36,338 nucleotides of DNA. Source: Bacteroidota bacterium (GTDB lineage Bacteria; Bacteroidota; Bacteroidia; Chitinophagales; Chitinophagaceae). The stretch covers positions 1 to 36,338 of the forward strand of contig JAFDXO010000026.1 of assembly GCA_018267925.1 (NCBI GenBank). The letters run 5' to 3'. Positions within the stretch are counted from its first letter, which is position 1, and every line of letters starts with the position of its first letter. The notes below the pieces were generated by a model, which was given only the letters and a program-made list of their open reading frames with translations, made no database searches and had not been told where the DNA came from. The position numbers and the translations under genes were made by a program. Shown here one piece after another: positions 18,733 to 27,908 of this stretch.

Positions 18733-20190
18733 TCAAAGCAATTGCTTTTCTTTAAACGAGGTAAACCAAAGCAATAAGAAAGCCAGTAAGGCGTTGATGA
18801 TGAGCAATTCTGTTCCGATAACATACCCCCCAAACCATGTTTTATCATGTGCTTTTAATACGTAACAGGCAATGGGAGAAATCATGCAAATAGCCGGCAC
18901 AAAGGCTTCTCGAACTTTTCTACGTGTTAAAATTCCAAAAGAAAATAAAGCTAAGAGTGGCCCATAAGTATATCCTGCAACGACGAGAAGCGTTTGAATC
19001 AAGGATCCGTTATCTGCCTCTCGAAAGAAAAATACACACGCTAAGAAAATAAGTGCAAAGCCATTATGAACCATCAATCTTACTTTCTTCTTCCTTTTTT
19101 CATCCCAATCCGTTCGCGACTTAATGCCTAACATATCAATACAAAAGGATGATGTGAGAGCAGTCAGTGCACCATCTGCACTGGGAAACAACGCACTAAC
19201 TAATCCTATTACAAAGCAAACGGTAATAAAAAAAGGTAAACCACTTTGAATAGCTATTCCGGGGAATAAATCATCGCCGGATAATGATAGTCCTTTTGAC
19301 TGGGCAAACAATGCAAGAAGCCCACCAAGCAACAAAAAAATAAACACGACAATCATTTGAAGAAAGCTAAGTGTCATTATATTTTTTTGCGAATCTCGAA
19401 GGTTGGTAACACTGATGTTTTTCTGCATCATTTCCTGATCTAATCCCGTCATAGCAATCGTTATGAAGGCACCACCCAATATTTGCTTCAAGAAAAAATT
19501 TCCGGCTAAAGGATCTGTTCCGATCAACTTTGTATAGCCTGCTGAACGCATTGTTGACCATGCTTCGCTAAGGCTGAAATGTAATGTGTGCATGACATAA
19601 CCAATACACACCAGCAAGGCAAACAGCATAAAGGTTGTTTGCAAAGTGTCTGTCCATACAATTGTTTTCACACCCCCTCGATAGGTGTAAAGCAAAATGA
19701 GAACCAATATCACAACTGCTGTCAATTCAAAAGAAATACCCAATTCAGACAATACAAACTTTTCAAGCACCTTTATCACCAGATATAAGCGTAGCGTAGC
19801 TCCTAACGTTCTTGAAATGATAAAAAACAATGCACCGGTCTTATATGATACCGCTCCTAATCGTGCTTCAAGATAAGAATAGATGGAGGTTACATGAAGC
19901 CGATAATACAATGGCAATAAAATAAAAGCAACAGCAAAATAGCCAAGAAAATAGCCTATCACTACTTGAAAATAGTCAAAACCAACTCGCCCAACAGTTC
20001 CGGGAACTGAAATAAATGTCATGCCGGATAAAGAAGTCCCAATCATTCCAAAAGCAACTACCCACCATTTACTGTTTCTATTTCCAATAAAAAAAGATTC
20101 ATTATTGGAATGTCGGGAAGTGTAAAAAGCGATGCCAAGCAACAAAGAAAAATAAGCCAGAATGATAACCAGCAACAAGGTGGAATTCAT
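18733..20190 (-). CDS. Sodium:solute symporter (SSS family)
   Basis: 485 residues with about 13 hydrophobic helices. SSS proteins couple Na+ influx to uptake of sugars, amino acids, organic acids or similar solutes across the inner membrane. Family features include FFIGNRNSKWWVVAFGMIGTSLSGMTFISVPG in the first two helices (quoted in part: SLSGMTFISVPG), YSYLEARLG, FIISRTLGATLRLYLV, the MTGLDQEMMQKN loop and FPSADGALTALTSSFCIDM. The substrate is not predictable. No clear promoter is seen upstream; the cargo gene at 20234 ends 44 bases before it and may be co-transcribed. Confidence 0.92.
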   Translation of the reverse strand: MNSTLLLVIILAYFSLLLGIAFYTSRHSNNESFFIGNRNSKWWVVAFGMIGTSLSGMTFISVPGTVGRVGFDYFQVVIGYFLGYFAVAFILLPLYYRLHVTSIYSYLEARLGAVSYKTGALFFIISRTLGATLRLYLVIKVLEKFVLSELGISFELTAVVILVLILLYTYRGGVKTIVWTDTLQTTFMLFALLVCIGYVMHTLHFSLSEAWSTMRSAGYTKLIGTDPLAGNFFLKQILGGAFITIAMTGLDQEMMQKNISVTNLRDSQKNIMTLSFLQMIVVFIFLLLGGLLALFAQSKGLSLSGDDLFPGIAIQSGLPFFITVCFVIGLVSALFPSADGALTALTSSFCIDMLGIKSRTDWDEKRKKKVRLMVHNGFALIFLACVFFFREADNGSLIQTLLVVAGYTYGPLLALFSFGILTRRKVREAFVPAICMISPIACYVLKAHDKTWFGGYVIGTELLIINALLAFLLLWFTSFKEKQLL

Positions 20191-20233
20191 GAGCGTAAAA
20201 TAACGACTTTACTTATTTTAAGCAGGTAAGTAT

Positions 20234-22402
20234 TTAATGAACCAGTATCACATCTCCGGTATAGCGTACTTGTCCACCTTTGGCACAAGCAATTTTAGCA
20301 TCATAAAAATACACGCCTAATTCTGCCGGGACACCATGAAATGTGCCATCCCAAGCTTCATTATTATAGGTGCGAAAAACTAATTGCCCCCAACGATTAA
20401 AAATATCTAATTGAATTACGGAATTTCCAAAGTCCGGCTTCAATTTAAACTGATCGTTCAGTCCATCTCCATTGGGTGAAAAGGCAGATGGGATCATGAC
20501 ATGCCCTTCGCAACACTTTTTTACTTCTATGGTAATCGGTAGCAATTCACTTTCACAACTGCTATCTTTTTGAGACACAAAAAAATGATAAGTTCCTTCT
20601 GTAGCAGCATTGATGGTTGGTGCATCTGTATGACCAATTGAATCATTGACTTGATACCATAAAATATTAGTACCGGATACGGAAAGCGTATGTATTTTAT
20701 TTTCTTGACAAAAGGTAGTGGTAGAATTGAAAACCGGTGGTGCTGGTACGACAACAGTCAAAAACATAGAAGCCTCAGCTATACAATCGCTGGTATCTGC
20801 CTTAACCTGAATGGTGTATTTTCCCGCATTCTTTGATAGGACTCTATTTAACGATGGGCTTAGTGTTTTGCTGCTAAAGTTATCTGGTCCAAACCACTGG
20901 TAAGTATAATGGTCATAATTTGGCAAAACCGTTGCCTGAAGGGTAACAGAGCTATGATTGCACACTGATTGATCCTTAGCAAAAACAGATGGTGTGGGCA
21001 AAACTTGAATAGAAAGGGAATCTTGCAAAAGCTTACATCCTGCACCAGGCACAGTTCCTGAAACAAAATATTTTATAGACTGTAGAGGTGTCGAAACGGG
21101 TTGAATGAGAGTTGCATCATTTAAGAAACTCAAGGGCATCCATTGCACTTGAACAATTGAGTCTGTAAAAGCTCTAATGGTAAACGATGAACGAGCACAA
21201 AGTGTTGTGTCGGGTGTTAAAACATGAAGAGCTATACTGTCATAAATAAGGAGTGCTATACTGTCTGCTATTTGCTCATTAGAACAAGCAAAAGGAGATT
21301 TAAATTTGATGGTAAGTAACTTGACACCATTTTTAGGTGTAGGCAAGGGAGATATGAAAAAACTTGCCTGACCTGTGTTTGCAGGAATTATTAAACTGTC
21401 GGATACAAGATTATAATCAATTCCCCTAACAGCATTGCCGCCTAAAATCATGTTTACAGTTTGAGGAGCTGTTCTTACCGATGTCTTTACTTGAATAGTT
21501 GCCGGTGCACAACCCTTCACTATAAACTGTTTTCCTGAAAGTGTGCGTGGAGCGGCAACAGAAGTTGATAAATCATTCGATTGTAAGCTGCCTGCTCGAA
21601 GGAAAACGCCGGAATCATACAAGTAATTTCCGGCATCTGCAATCACAAACTTCAAATGATAGGTACTACAAGGTTGAACGCCAAAACGTGCATCCAACAA
21701 CACTGTTCGACCTTTATGGGTTAGATACATTCCGTTTGTATTGTCCACATATTCGTTTGTAAAAGGAGAACCCGGTCCCATGGATGTACAATTAGCCAGC
21801 GAATAACCGGAACCCGGAACACCACTATTGATACTGTTGATAGTAACCGGGATGTTAGTTCCGGGCACTAAAGCAAGATTTTTTGGTCCTGAAATCCCTG
21901 GACCAGAAATCAAAAAAGCAAAAGCATCATTATACGGGCCGCAAGTGGCATTGATATATTCTTCTGAAGAAAAAACATATTGAAAACGAATGGAGTCACC
22001 TTGCGGAACAAAGTCAAACTCAAGTGAGCAAGCATCTTTGGTTGATTGACCGGAAACCACATTCAACATAGCATCTCCGGGCATATTATTATTTGTGCTG
22101 GCTAATAAACTGGACGGTCCATTAACTCCAACATAATTTTTATTCGTAGCCGCTGCCCCTGTTGTCAAAACAATCCCACTATCTAAACCCAACCCTGAAT
22201 TTAGAGCGGTAAAAATACCATTTGCATTAGGCGCACAGGTAAGAATCGGGTTTGAAAATTGGACACCAGAACCCACCAATTGCTGTGCTAATACAGATGC
22301 CGTTTGAGCAGGTGAAACTAAAATTTGCCCCCAAGTCCATAGATTTAAAAGGATGCCAAAAGCCAACAACACAAAAAATCGAAAATTCAACTGAGTGGTC
22401 AT
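20234..22402 (-). CDS. Secreted choice-of-anchor L protein with type B T9SS sorting domain
   Basis: 722 residues. A signal peptide (hydrophobic FFVLLAFGILLNLWTWG) precedes a choice-of-anchor L domain (about residues 30-290) with LVGSGVQFSNPILT, SGIVLTTG, LEFDFVPQGDSIRFQYVFSSEEY and DAFAFLISGPG. Ig/PKD-like repeats follow. The last ~85 residues are a gliding-motility-associated C-terminal domain (type B sorting): MIPSAFSPNGDGLNDQF, LDIFNRWGQLVF, WDGTFHGVPAELGVYFY. The protein should be exported by the T9SS whose translocon SprA is encoded 9 kb away, and attached to or released from the surface. Its ligand or role is unknown. A good promoter lies upstream. Confidence 0.93.
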   Translation of the reverse strand: MTTQLNFRFFVLLAFGILLNLWTWGQILVSPAQTASVLAQQLVGSGVQFSNPILTCAPNANGIFTALNSGLGLDSGIVLTTGAAATNKNYVGVNGPSSLLASTNNNMPGDAMLNVVSGQSTKDACSLEFDFVPQGDSIRFQYVFSSEEYINATCGPYNDAFAFLISGPGISGPKNLALVPGTNIPVTINSINSGVPGSGYSLANCTSMGPGSPFTNEYVDNTNGMYLTHKGRTVLLDARFGVQPCSTYHLKFVIADAGNYLYDSGVFLRAGSLQSNDLSTSVAAPRTLSGKQFIVKGCAPATIQVKTSVRTAPQTVNMILGGNAVRGIDYNLVSDSLIIPANTGQASFFISPLPTPKNGVKLLTIKFKSPFACSNEQIADSIALLIYDSIALHVLTPDTTLCARSSFTIRAFTDSIVQVQWMPLSFLNDATLIQPVSTPLQSIKYFVSGTVPGAGCKLLQDSLSIQVLPTPSVFAKDQSVCNHSSVTLQATVLPNYDHYTYQWFGPDNFSSKTLSPSLNRVLSKNAGKYTIQVKADTSDCIAEASMFLTVVVPAPPVFNSTTTFCQENKIHTLSVSGTNILWYQVNDSIGHTDAPTINAATEGTYHFFVSQKDSSCESELLPITIEVKKCCEGHVMIPSAFSPNGDGLNDQFKLKPDFGNSVIQLDIFNRWGQLVFRTYNNEAWDGTFHGVPAELGVYFYDAKIACAKGGQVRYTGDVILVH

Positions 22403-22420
22403 TTACATTTTAAACGTCAG

Positions 22421-22451
22421 CAAAATTACAATGAGCCTTGTGTCAAGCAAA
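22421..22451 (-). promoter_or_regulatory. Promoter of the choice-of-anchor L gene
   Basis: On the minus strand TTTG (22451-22448), a 19-base spacer and TAATTTTG (22428-22421) match both Bacteroidota promoter boxes exactly; the ATG is 19 bases downstream. Confidence 0.7.
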
Positions 22452-22479
22452 GTTGAATGAATAAACATGGTTTATAGAA

Positions 22480-23136
22480 TTAAAAACCAATTGTAAATCC
22501 GATCCGAGGTTGAATTCCGCCACGATAGGGGCTAAAATCTCTTTGCAGAACATCATAAAACCCCATAATATAAAGAGAAGCATTTTCTGCAATTGGTTGG
22601 CGATAACCAACACCCAACAACAAACAAGGAACATTTAAGCGTTGCTTAAAAGTCTCAATGGTGCCGGTACCTTGCTGATCATATCGGTAATCGTCAAAAG
22701 AGAAGAAATTATGTTCGTATTCAGCATGAGCAAATAATTTTTGTAAAATCAAATATCGAACCCAAACACTACCCGAAATCATATTGGCTCTAAAATCGAA
22801 ATAGCTGCTATGCCCGTTCAAGTCCTGAAGATAGAGTGCATCTTTTTGTCTGAAATATTGATAGCCAAAGCCAAAGCCGGCAGCTAATTTATCCGTAACT
22901 CTGTACCCTATCATGGGTGCTATATTAAAGGCAATAACATTATCCGCCATACCAAATCCTAAAGTGCCACCAATAATCAAACGACTGGCATCTACTTTAT
23001 GAATTTCCTTCTTTTTATTTTTTCGCTCCAGCTCTTTTCGTTTTACACCAGGAGCTTTACCACTACTGGTATAAACTTCTTGAGCCGAAGCAGAATACAT
23101 TGCGAATAAGAAAACAAAAGCAAGAAGTTTTTTCAC
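22480..23136 (-). CDS. Small outer-membrane beta-barrel protein
   Basis: 218 residues. Signal peptide KKLLAFVFLFAMYSASA-Q, then a basic stretch (KRKELERKNKKKEIHK, about residues 33-48) before the barrel, which is unusual. Barrel strands include RLIIGGTLGFGMADNV, FNIAPMIGYRVTDKLAAGF, SGSVWVRYLILQKLFAHAEY, CLLLGVGYRQPIAENASLYI and the terminal PRIGFTIGF. The start is GTG (23136-23134); no in-frame ATG precedes the signal peptide. It ends 78 bases before the next gene start, which has its own promoter. No specific function can be assigned. Confidence 0.82.
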   Translation of the reverse strand: MKKLLAFVFLFAMYSASAQEVYTSSGKAPGVKRKELERKNKKKEIHKVDASRLIIGGTLGFGMADNVIAFNIAPMIGYRVTDKLAAGFGFGYQYFRQKDALYLQDLNGHSSYFDFRANMISGSVWVRYLILQKLFAHAEYEHNFFSFDDYRYDQQGTGTIETFKQRLNVPCLLLGVGYRQPIAENASLYIMGFYDVLQRDFSPYRGGIQPRIGFTIGF

Positions 23137-23462
23137 GTTAATGTGTTTTGATGGTTATGAACCTTTTCTGCAATTAGCAAATTGATTCGCGTACATAGAA
23201 AGCGAAGTTACGAGAAAGAGATAAGTTACTATGATAATTGAATTGTAAAAATCATGTCGCAACTTAACTTTAAACAAACTGAAAAGAACCTTCAAAAAAC
23301 AGTCAATCACCCCACGCCACAAACACACATGTATTATGTTCAAATTTTAAAAACGAGCCTCAAGAAAAAATAGTGTGCAAACTTGAAGAATAGTGCTGAG
23401 CTCCCGTTGATGTAGAAGTGCTATAAAACCCAAAGCTTATCTTTGAAAACAACACAACCTCT
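23137..23462. other. Divergent intergenic region, 326 bases
   Basis: AT-rich spacer between the barrel gene (minus) and the antiporter gene (plus). Apart from the -7 element at 23438 I see no coding frame with family features, no RNA gene and no strong hairpin. Confidence 0.6.
23438..23445 (+). promoter_or_regulatory. Putative -7 element of the first CPA2 antiporter gene
   Basis: TATCTTTG matches TAnnTTTG, 17 bases before the ATG at 23463. No convincing -33 box at the normal distance. Confidence 0.5.
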
Positions 23463-25703
23463 ATGAATAACCTTGCACCTATTATTCGCGATCTTGGATT
23501 GATTCTGATAATTGCAGGAATAACCACCCTACTCTTTAAAAAACTGAAGCAACCCGTTGTGCTTGGCTATATTTTAGCCGGTTTTTTGGTGAGTGCTAAT
23601 TTTCATTTTTTTCCCAATGTAACAGATGGTGAAGATATCAAAATTTGGGCTGAGATAGGTGTCGTGTTTCTCCTGTTCACCTTAGGGTTAGAATTTAGCT
23701 TCAAGCGGTTGATGAGCATCGGTGGTGCGGCATCCGTTACCGCGCTGATCGAAGTGAGCTGTATGCTCGTTGTCGGATTTTCTATCGGGCGATTATTGGG
23801 CTGGCAATTGATGGATTGCATATTTTTAGGCGGCATTCTTTCAATGTCTTCTACCACCATTATACTGAGGGCATTTGACGAATTGGGCGTTAAAAACAAG
23901 CGTTTTGCCGGTCTTGTGTTTGGCGTATTAATTATTGAAGATATTGTTGCAGTTGTTCTTCTCGTATTGTTATCCACAATTGCTGTTAGCCGACAGTTTG
24001 CGGGGATGGAAATGGTCATGTCTGTACTTAAACTGTGTTTTTTTCTATTACTATGGTTTGTTGGCGGCATCTTTTTTATTCCTACTTTCTTGCGAAAAAC
24101 CAGCAAATTATTGAATGATGAAACAATGCTTATCATATCATTGGGACTATGCTTAATGATGGTTCTTTTAGCATCATCAGCAGGATTTTCTCCCGCATTG
24201 GGAGCCTTCATCATGGGTTCCATTCTTGCCGAAACGACACAAGCAGAGCGTATAGAGCATTTAGTAAAGCCTGTAAAAGACTTGTTTGGTGCCATTTTCT
24301 TTGTATCTGTCGGTATGTTGATAGATATAAAGGTGCTGGCAGATTATGCTCTACCCATTGTATTAATTATTGTGTTTTTTTTATTTTTCAAAACCTTGGT
24401 CGTAACACTTGGAGCGTTAGTTGCTGGGCAACCATTAAAGATTGCAATTCATGCCGGAATGAGCCAAGCACAGATTGGCGAGTTTTCGTTCATTATTGCC
24501 ACATTGGGGCTTTCACTTGGTGTCATCTCCCATTTTTTATATCCAATAGCCGTTGCCGTTTCTGCCATTACAACCTTCACCACTCCTTACATGATTCGCT
24601 CGGCCGGCAGGTTTTACCGATTTGTTGAAAAACATTTGCCTGCTCGGTGGCTAAAAACATTAACCCGTTACAGCACCGGAACTCAAACTATAAGCCAGGC
24701 CAGCGACTGGCAATTGGTCTTAAGAAGCTTTCTCACCCAGTTATTTGTATTTTCTTTAGTCATTCTCGGTATCATCGTCCTCTTTTCTGAATATTTACGC
24801 CCACGTCTATTGCAGCAATTTGCCAATCCCGAAACGGCCAACTTTGTAACCGCTGCCTTTTGCTTTGTGGTGCTATCGCCCTTTCTTTGGGCGTATGCAA
24901 CTCGCAAATCACAACCAACCGCATTTGCCAACCTATGGCGCAACAAGCGATTTCGCGCCCCATTGATTTTTCTTGAAGTAATTCGAGGTGGTTTAGTCAT
25001 CACCTTTATCAGTGTTTTCCTCCTATTATTCTTTTCTTTCTCAACGGCTATCATCGGATTGATGCTTTTGCTGTCTCTTGGTTTTGCTTTCTCTAAAAAA
25101 ATACATCGCTTTTATGTTCGCCTTGAGGAACGTTTTTTTAATAATTACAATGATCGTGAACGCCAGTTAGCTGCCGATAATCGAATAGAATTGGCTCCTT
25201 GGGATGCCCATATCGCCCAGTTTCGCGTACCTGCAGACAGTTCAATTTCAGCGCAAAACCTTGAAGAAATAGCTACTCGAGAAAAATTTGGTGTAAACAT
25301 TGCAATGATAAAAAGAGGGGATAGTTATATAATTAATGCCCCTTCACGTTTTGAGCAAATATATCCGGGTGATGTTCTTTTTGCCATTGGCACAGACGAC
25401 CAATTAGAGCAGTTTCGCCTATTTCTCGAATCAGAGGTTAATACAACATCCGATTCAGCCTTACAGGATGTCGGCATTGTGCTAAAAAAGCTAAAAGTAT
25501 CTGCATCTTCACCCTTTTTAGGACAAACAATTCGAGAAAGTGGTATTCGGGAAAAAACACAAGGCTTGGTTGTTGGATTAGAACGAAATCAACGACGAAT
25601 TTTGAATCCTGACAGTCATTTGAAAATCCAACTCAATGACATGCTTTGGATAGTGGGAAATAAAACAATGATAGAATCACTGAAACGAAAAGCTGAATTA
25701 TGA
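23463..25703 (+). CDS. CPA2 cation/proton antiporter with two RCK-C (TrkA-C) domains
   Basis: 746 residues. An N-terminal antiporter domain (about residues 1-385, some 12 helices) has QPVVLGYILAGFLVS, the conserved LFTLGLEFSFKRL, LSMSSTTIILRAFDE, VLIIEDIVAVVLLVLLS, GFSPALGAFIMGSILAE and AGMSQAQIGEFSFIIAT. More membrane segments follow, then two C-terminal RCK-C ligand-binding domains (about 585-660 and 665-746). Related to KefB/KefC-type K+/H+ exchangers but without an RCK-N Rossmann domain, so gating by glutathione or NAD is not implied. It probably handles K+ or Na+ and pH homeostasis. The 3' end overlaps the converging antiporter gene by six bases. Confidence 0.93.
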   Translation: MNNLAPIIRDLGLILIIAGITTLLFKKLKQPVVLGYILAGFLVSANFHFFPNVTDGEDIKIWAEIGVVFLLFTLGLEFSFKRLMSIGGAASVTALIEVSCMLVVGFSIGRLLGWQLMDCIFLGGILSMSSTTIILRAFDELGVKNKRFAGLVFGVLIIEDIVAVVLLVLLSTIAVSRQFAGMEMVMSVLKLCFFLLLWFVGGIFFIPTFLRKTSKLLNDETMLIISLGLCLMMVLLASSAGFSPALGAFIMGSILAETTQAERIEHLVKPVKDLFGAIFFVSVGMLIDIKVLADYALPIVLIIVFFLFFKTLVVTLGALVAGQPLKIAIHAGMSQAQIGEFSFIIATLGLSLGVISHFLYPIAVAVSAITTFTTPYMIRSAGRFYRFVEKHLPARWLKTLTRYSTGTQTISQASDWQLVLRSFLTQLFVFSLVILGIIVLFSEYLRPRLLQQFANPETANFVTAAFCFVVLSPFLWAYATRKSQPTAFANLWRNKRFRAPLIFLEVIRGGLVITFISVFLLLFFSFSTAIIGLMLLLSLGFAFSKKIHRFYVRLEERFFNNYNDRERQLAADNRIELAPWDAHIAQFRVPADSSISAQNLEEIATREKFGVNIAMIKRGDSYIINAPSRFEQIYPGDVLFAIGTDDQLEQFRLFLESEVNTTSDSALQDVGIVLKKLKVSASSPFLGQTIRESGIREKTQGLVVGLERNQRRILNPDSHLKIQLNDMLWIVGNKTMIESLKRKAEL

Positions 25704-27866
25704 TGGCTTCTTTTTTTCTTGTTTAAAGATTCTTTTGATAGCCCTTCCGGCATCTCCTAATGCTTCGATTTTTTCCGAAATAGTTTCTATCAATTTTCCA
25801 TCTACTTGCTCAATATTTTCCATGTTGATGCCTGAATCTAACTGCTCAGGGAATAGCAATAAAAAGTTGTAGTCATCAAAATATTTTGAAAGAAAGTAGG
25901 GCATTTTAGAAAGCTCTGTAGAATATGAACTTCCATTTTTTCTTGAGGAAATGACTACTAATAAATCTTTTCGTTTAAGCAATTTAGAAAAAATAAGAAA
26001 ATCTTCGCCTCGTTCAAAAGCATTAAAACTTGCTTCCACGGGAACAGCAGACTGATTGTTCCAATCTTTGATTCGATTCAAAATATTCTTTGATCCGTAA
26101 AAAGCAATTCGCATACTGTTTGCTTTTGCAAGCCTGCTTAAAACCATATTCCAATGTACAAATCCGGGTTCCAAATGCGCATTTGCGGGCACTACAACAA
26201 CCATGTGCGTGAGTGTATTTATCGGATTTGCCGAATTGTAGATATACACGGCACCGGAATTTCGCTTTAATACAGATTGGGTATCGTTCTCTAAAAAGTC
26301 AAGTTTACTTTTACCAATAGGCAAGCCAATAATAGTATCAGAAACATTTTGCTCCTTAATGGTATAGATAATCCCATTAGACATATTGGCATCATAGCGG
26401 TTGAGGGGGATGATTTTTTGTTCGGTTGCGGCACTATGGGTTACTGCTTTGTCCAACAAGCTTTTACTTCCTCCATTTGCATTTTCTATCGAATCATCCA
26501 CTACTTGTAAGGTAAATATTTCAGCATCAGGCGATTTCATCATCAAGGCTAAATCAAGCAAGGACACAACCGTTTCCGAAGAATTAAGGGAAACCAATAT
26601 CCTATCCGACTCTTGCTCCTTTGGTTCATTTGAAGCTGACTCATCCTCCATGGCAATTTTAGAGGCTGCCTTTTCCACAACAAAAGACCCAACAGCGCAA
26701 CTCACTAAGATAAGCAATATAGTTCCGTTCAATACATCTTCATTGAGTAGGCGAATGGGTTCTCCGGTTGCCGTTTCTCCAATGATGATATTATATCCGA
26801 CTAAAATAATGGCAAGCGTAGCCGCTGCATGAGAAGTGCTTAAACCAAAGATGATATTTCGTTGATTTATGGACATTCCAAACAATTTTTGTGTTAGCCA
26901 AGCAGCTAAGAATTTTGTAGCAATTGCTACTGAAATAATTAAGCTTGCCACTTTCAAAGCATTCCATCCTTTGGTAATGACTTGCACATCCACCAACATG
27001 CCGACACCAATCAGAAAAAAGGGAATAAAAATTGCATTGCCAACAAAGTTTATTCGGTTCATTAGTGCCGACTGGTGGGGAACAAATTTATTGAGAACAA
27101 GACCCGAAAAAAAAGCTCCAATAATAGCTTCAAGCCCTGCAGCTTCTGCCAGAAAAGCAGATAGGAAAACCGTTGCCAGCACAAAAACATATTGTGATAC
27201 ACTATCCTCAAACTTTTTAAAAAACCACTGAATAAGGGGGGGGAATAGAAAGAAAATAATTCCAACAAAAGCAATACAAGAAACACCTAACTGTATCCAA
27301 AAAACGGAAGATGATTCTTCTTTCGTTAAACCGGCAATGACCGCTAAAATGATTAAGGCAAAAATATCGGTTATCATAGTGCCACCAACAGTAAGCGTTA
27401 CAGCCATGTTTCGCACCACACCATACTTACCCACTATGGGATACGAAACCAGCGTGTGGGTAGAAAACATGCTGGCAAGCAACATTGAACTCAAAAAGCT
27501 AAAACCAAGAAAATAGTGACTGAGCAAAGTGCCGAAAACAAAAGGAAGGGTAAAGGTTGCTAATCCAAATACGATAATCTTCTTGCTGTTTTTTTTGAAC
27601 TCAGCTAAATCTATTTCAAGACCAGCTAAAAACATGATATACAACAAACCCACTGTACCAAACAAAACAATGCTACTGTCTCGTGTCAATAAATTTAAAC
27701 CATGAGGTCCGATGACAATGCCGGCTACGATTAGCCCAATAATATGGGGCACCTTCACCTTATTAAGTACAATAGGTGCGAATAAAATGATAAACAAAAC
27801 GATCGAAAAGATAATGACCGGATTGGTTAATGGTAATGAAAAATCAAGTGAGTTAAGTAGTAACAT
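25698..27866 (-). CDS. CPA2 cation/proton antiporter with C-terminal universal-stress-like domain
   Basis: 722 residues. The antiporter domain (about 1-405) contains VKVPHIIGLIVAGIVIGPHG, LFLAGLEIDLAEFKKN, FSTHTLVSYPIVGKYG, TVGGTMITDIFALIILAVI and GLEAIIGAFFSGLVLNKFVP. The soluble C-terminal half (about 425-722) has Usp-like features, e.g. RILVSLNSSETVVSLLDLAL and THMVVVVPANAHLEPGF. Substrate probably Na+ or K+. It follows the lipoprotein gene after 42 bases, likely as an operon. Its coding strand has an uninterrupted run of eight C (27243-27236) at about codon 208 (FPPLIQWFF); the frame is open as given. Confidence 0.92.
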   Translation of the reverse strand: MLLLNSLDFSLPLTNPVIIFSIVLFIILFAPIVLNKVKVPHIIGLIVAGIVIGPHGLNLLTRDSSIVLFGTVGLLYIMFLAGLEIDLAEFKKNSKKIIVFGLATFTLPFVFGTLLSHYFLGFSFLSSMLLASMFSTHTLVSYPIVGKYGVVRNMAVTLTVGGTMITDIFALIILAVIAGLTKEESSSVFWIQLGVSCIAFVGIIFFLFPPLIQWFFKKFEDSVSQYVFVLATVFLSAFLAEAAGLEAIIGAFFSGLVLNKFVPHQSALMNRINFVGNAIFIPFFLIGVGMLVDVQVITKGWNALKVASLIISVAIATKFLAAWLTQKLFGMSINQRNIIFGLSTSHAAATLAIILVGYNIIIGETATGEPIRLLNEDVLNGTILLILVSCAVGSFVVEKAASKIAMEDESASNEPKEQESDRILVSLNSSETVVSLLDLALMMKSPDAEIFTLQVVDDSIENANGGSKSLLDKAVTHSAATEQKIIPLNRYDANMSNGIIYTIKEQNVSDTIIGLPIGKSKLDFLENDTQSVLKRNSGAVYIYNSANPINTLTHMVVVVPANAHLEPGFVHWNMVLSRLAKANSMRIAFYGSKNILNRIKDWNNQSAVPVEASFNAFERGEDFLIFSKLLKRKDLLVVISSRKNGSSYSTELSKMPYFLSKYFDDYNFLLLFPEQLDSGINMENIEQVDGKLIETISEKIEALGDAGRAIKRIFKQEKKKPS
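27236..27243 (-). repeat. C8 mononucleotide tract inside the antiporter gene
   Basis: Eight G on the plus strand, eight C in the coding strand, encoding the Pro-Pro of a cytoplasmic or interfacial loop. Length change by one would truncate the transporter soon after. Confidence 0.8.
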
Positions 27867-27908
27867 AGCACAATTTGAGTGGGTTATTCAAGTCAGCGTA
27901 CAAACGAA

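Noticed and set aside
23603..24295. 230-codon minus-strand frame opposite the first antiporter
   Set aside because: The plus-strand antiporter has all family motifs; the antisense translation is low-complexity and unlike any known protein.
27867..27908. Searched this and the other intergenic gaps for tRNA genes and riboswitches
   Set aside because: No T-loop consensus (GGTTCGANTCC) or cloverleaf-like set of stems was seen by eye in any gap.
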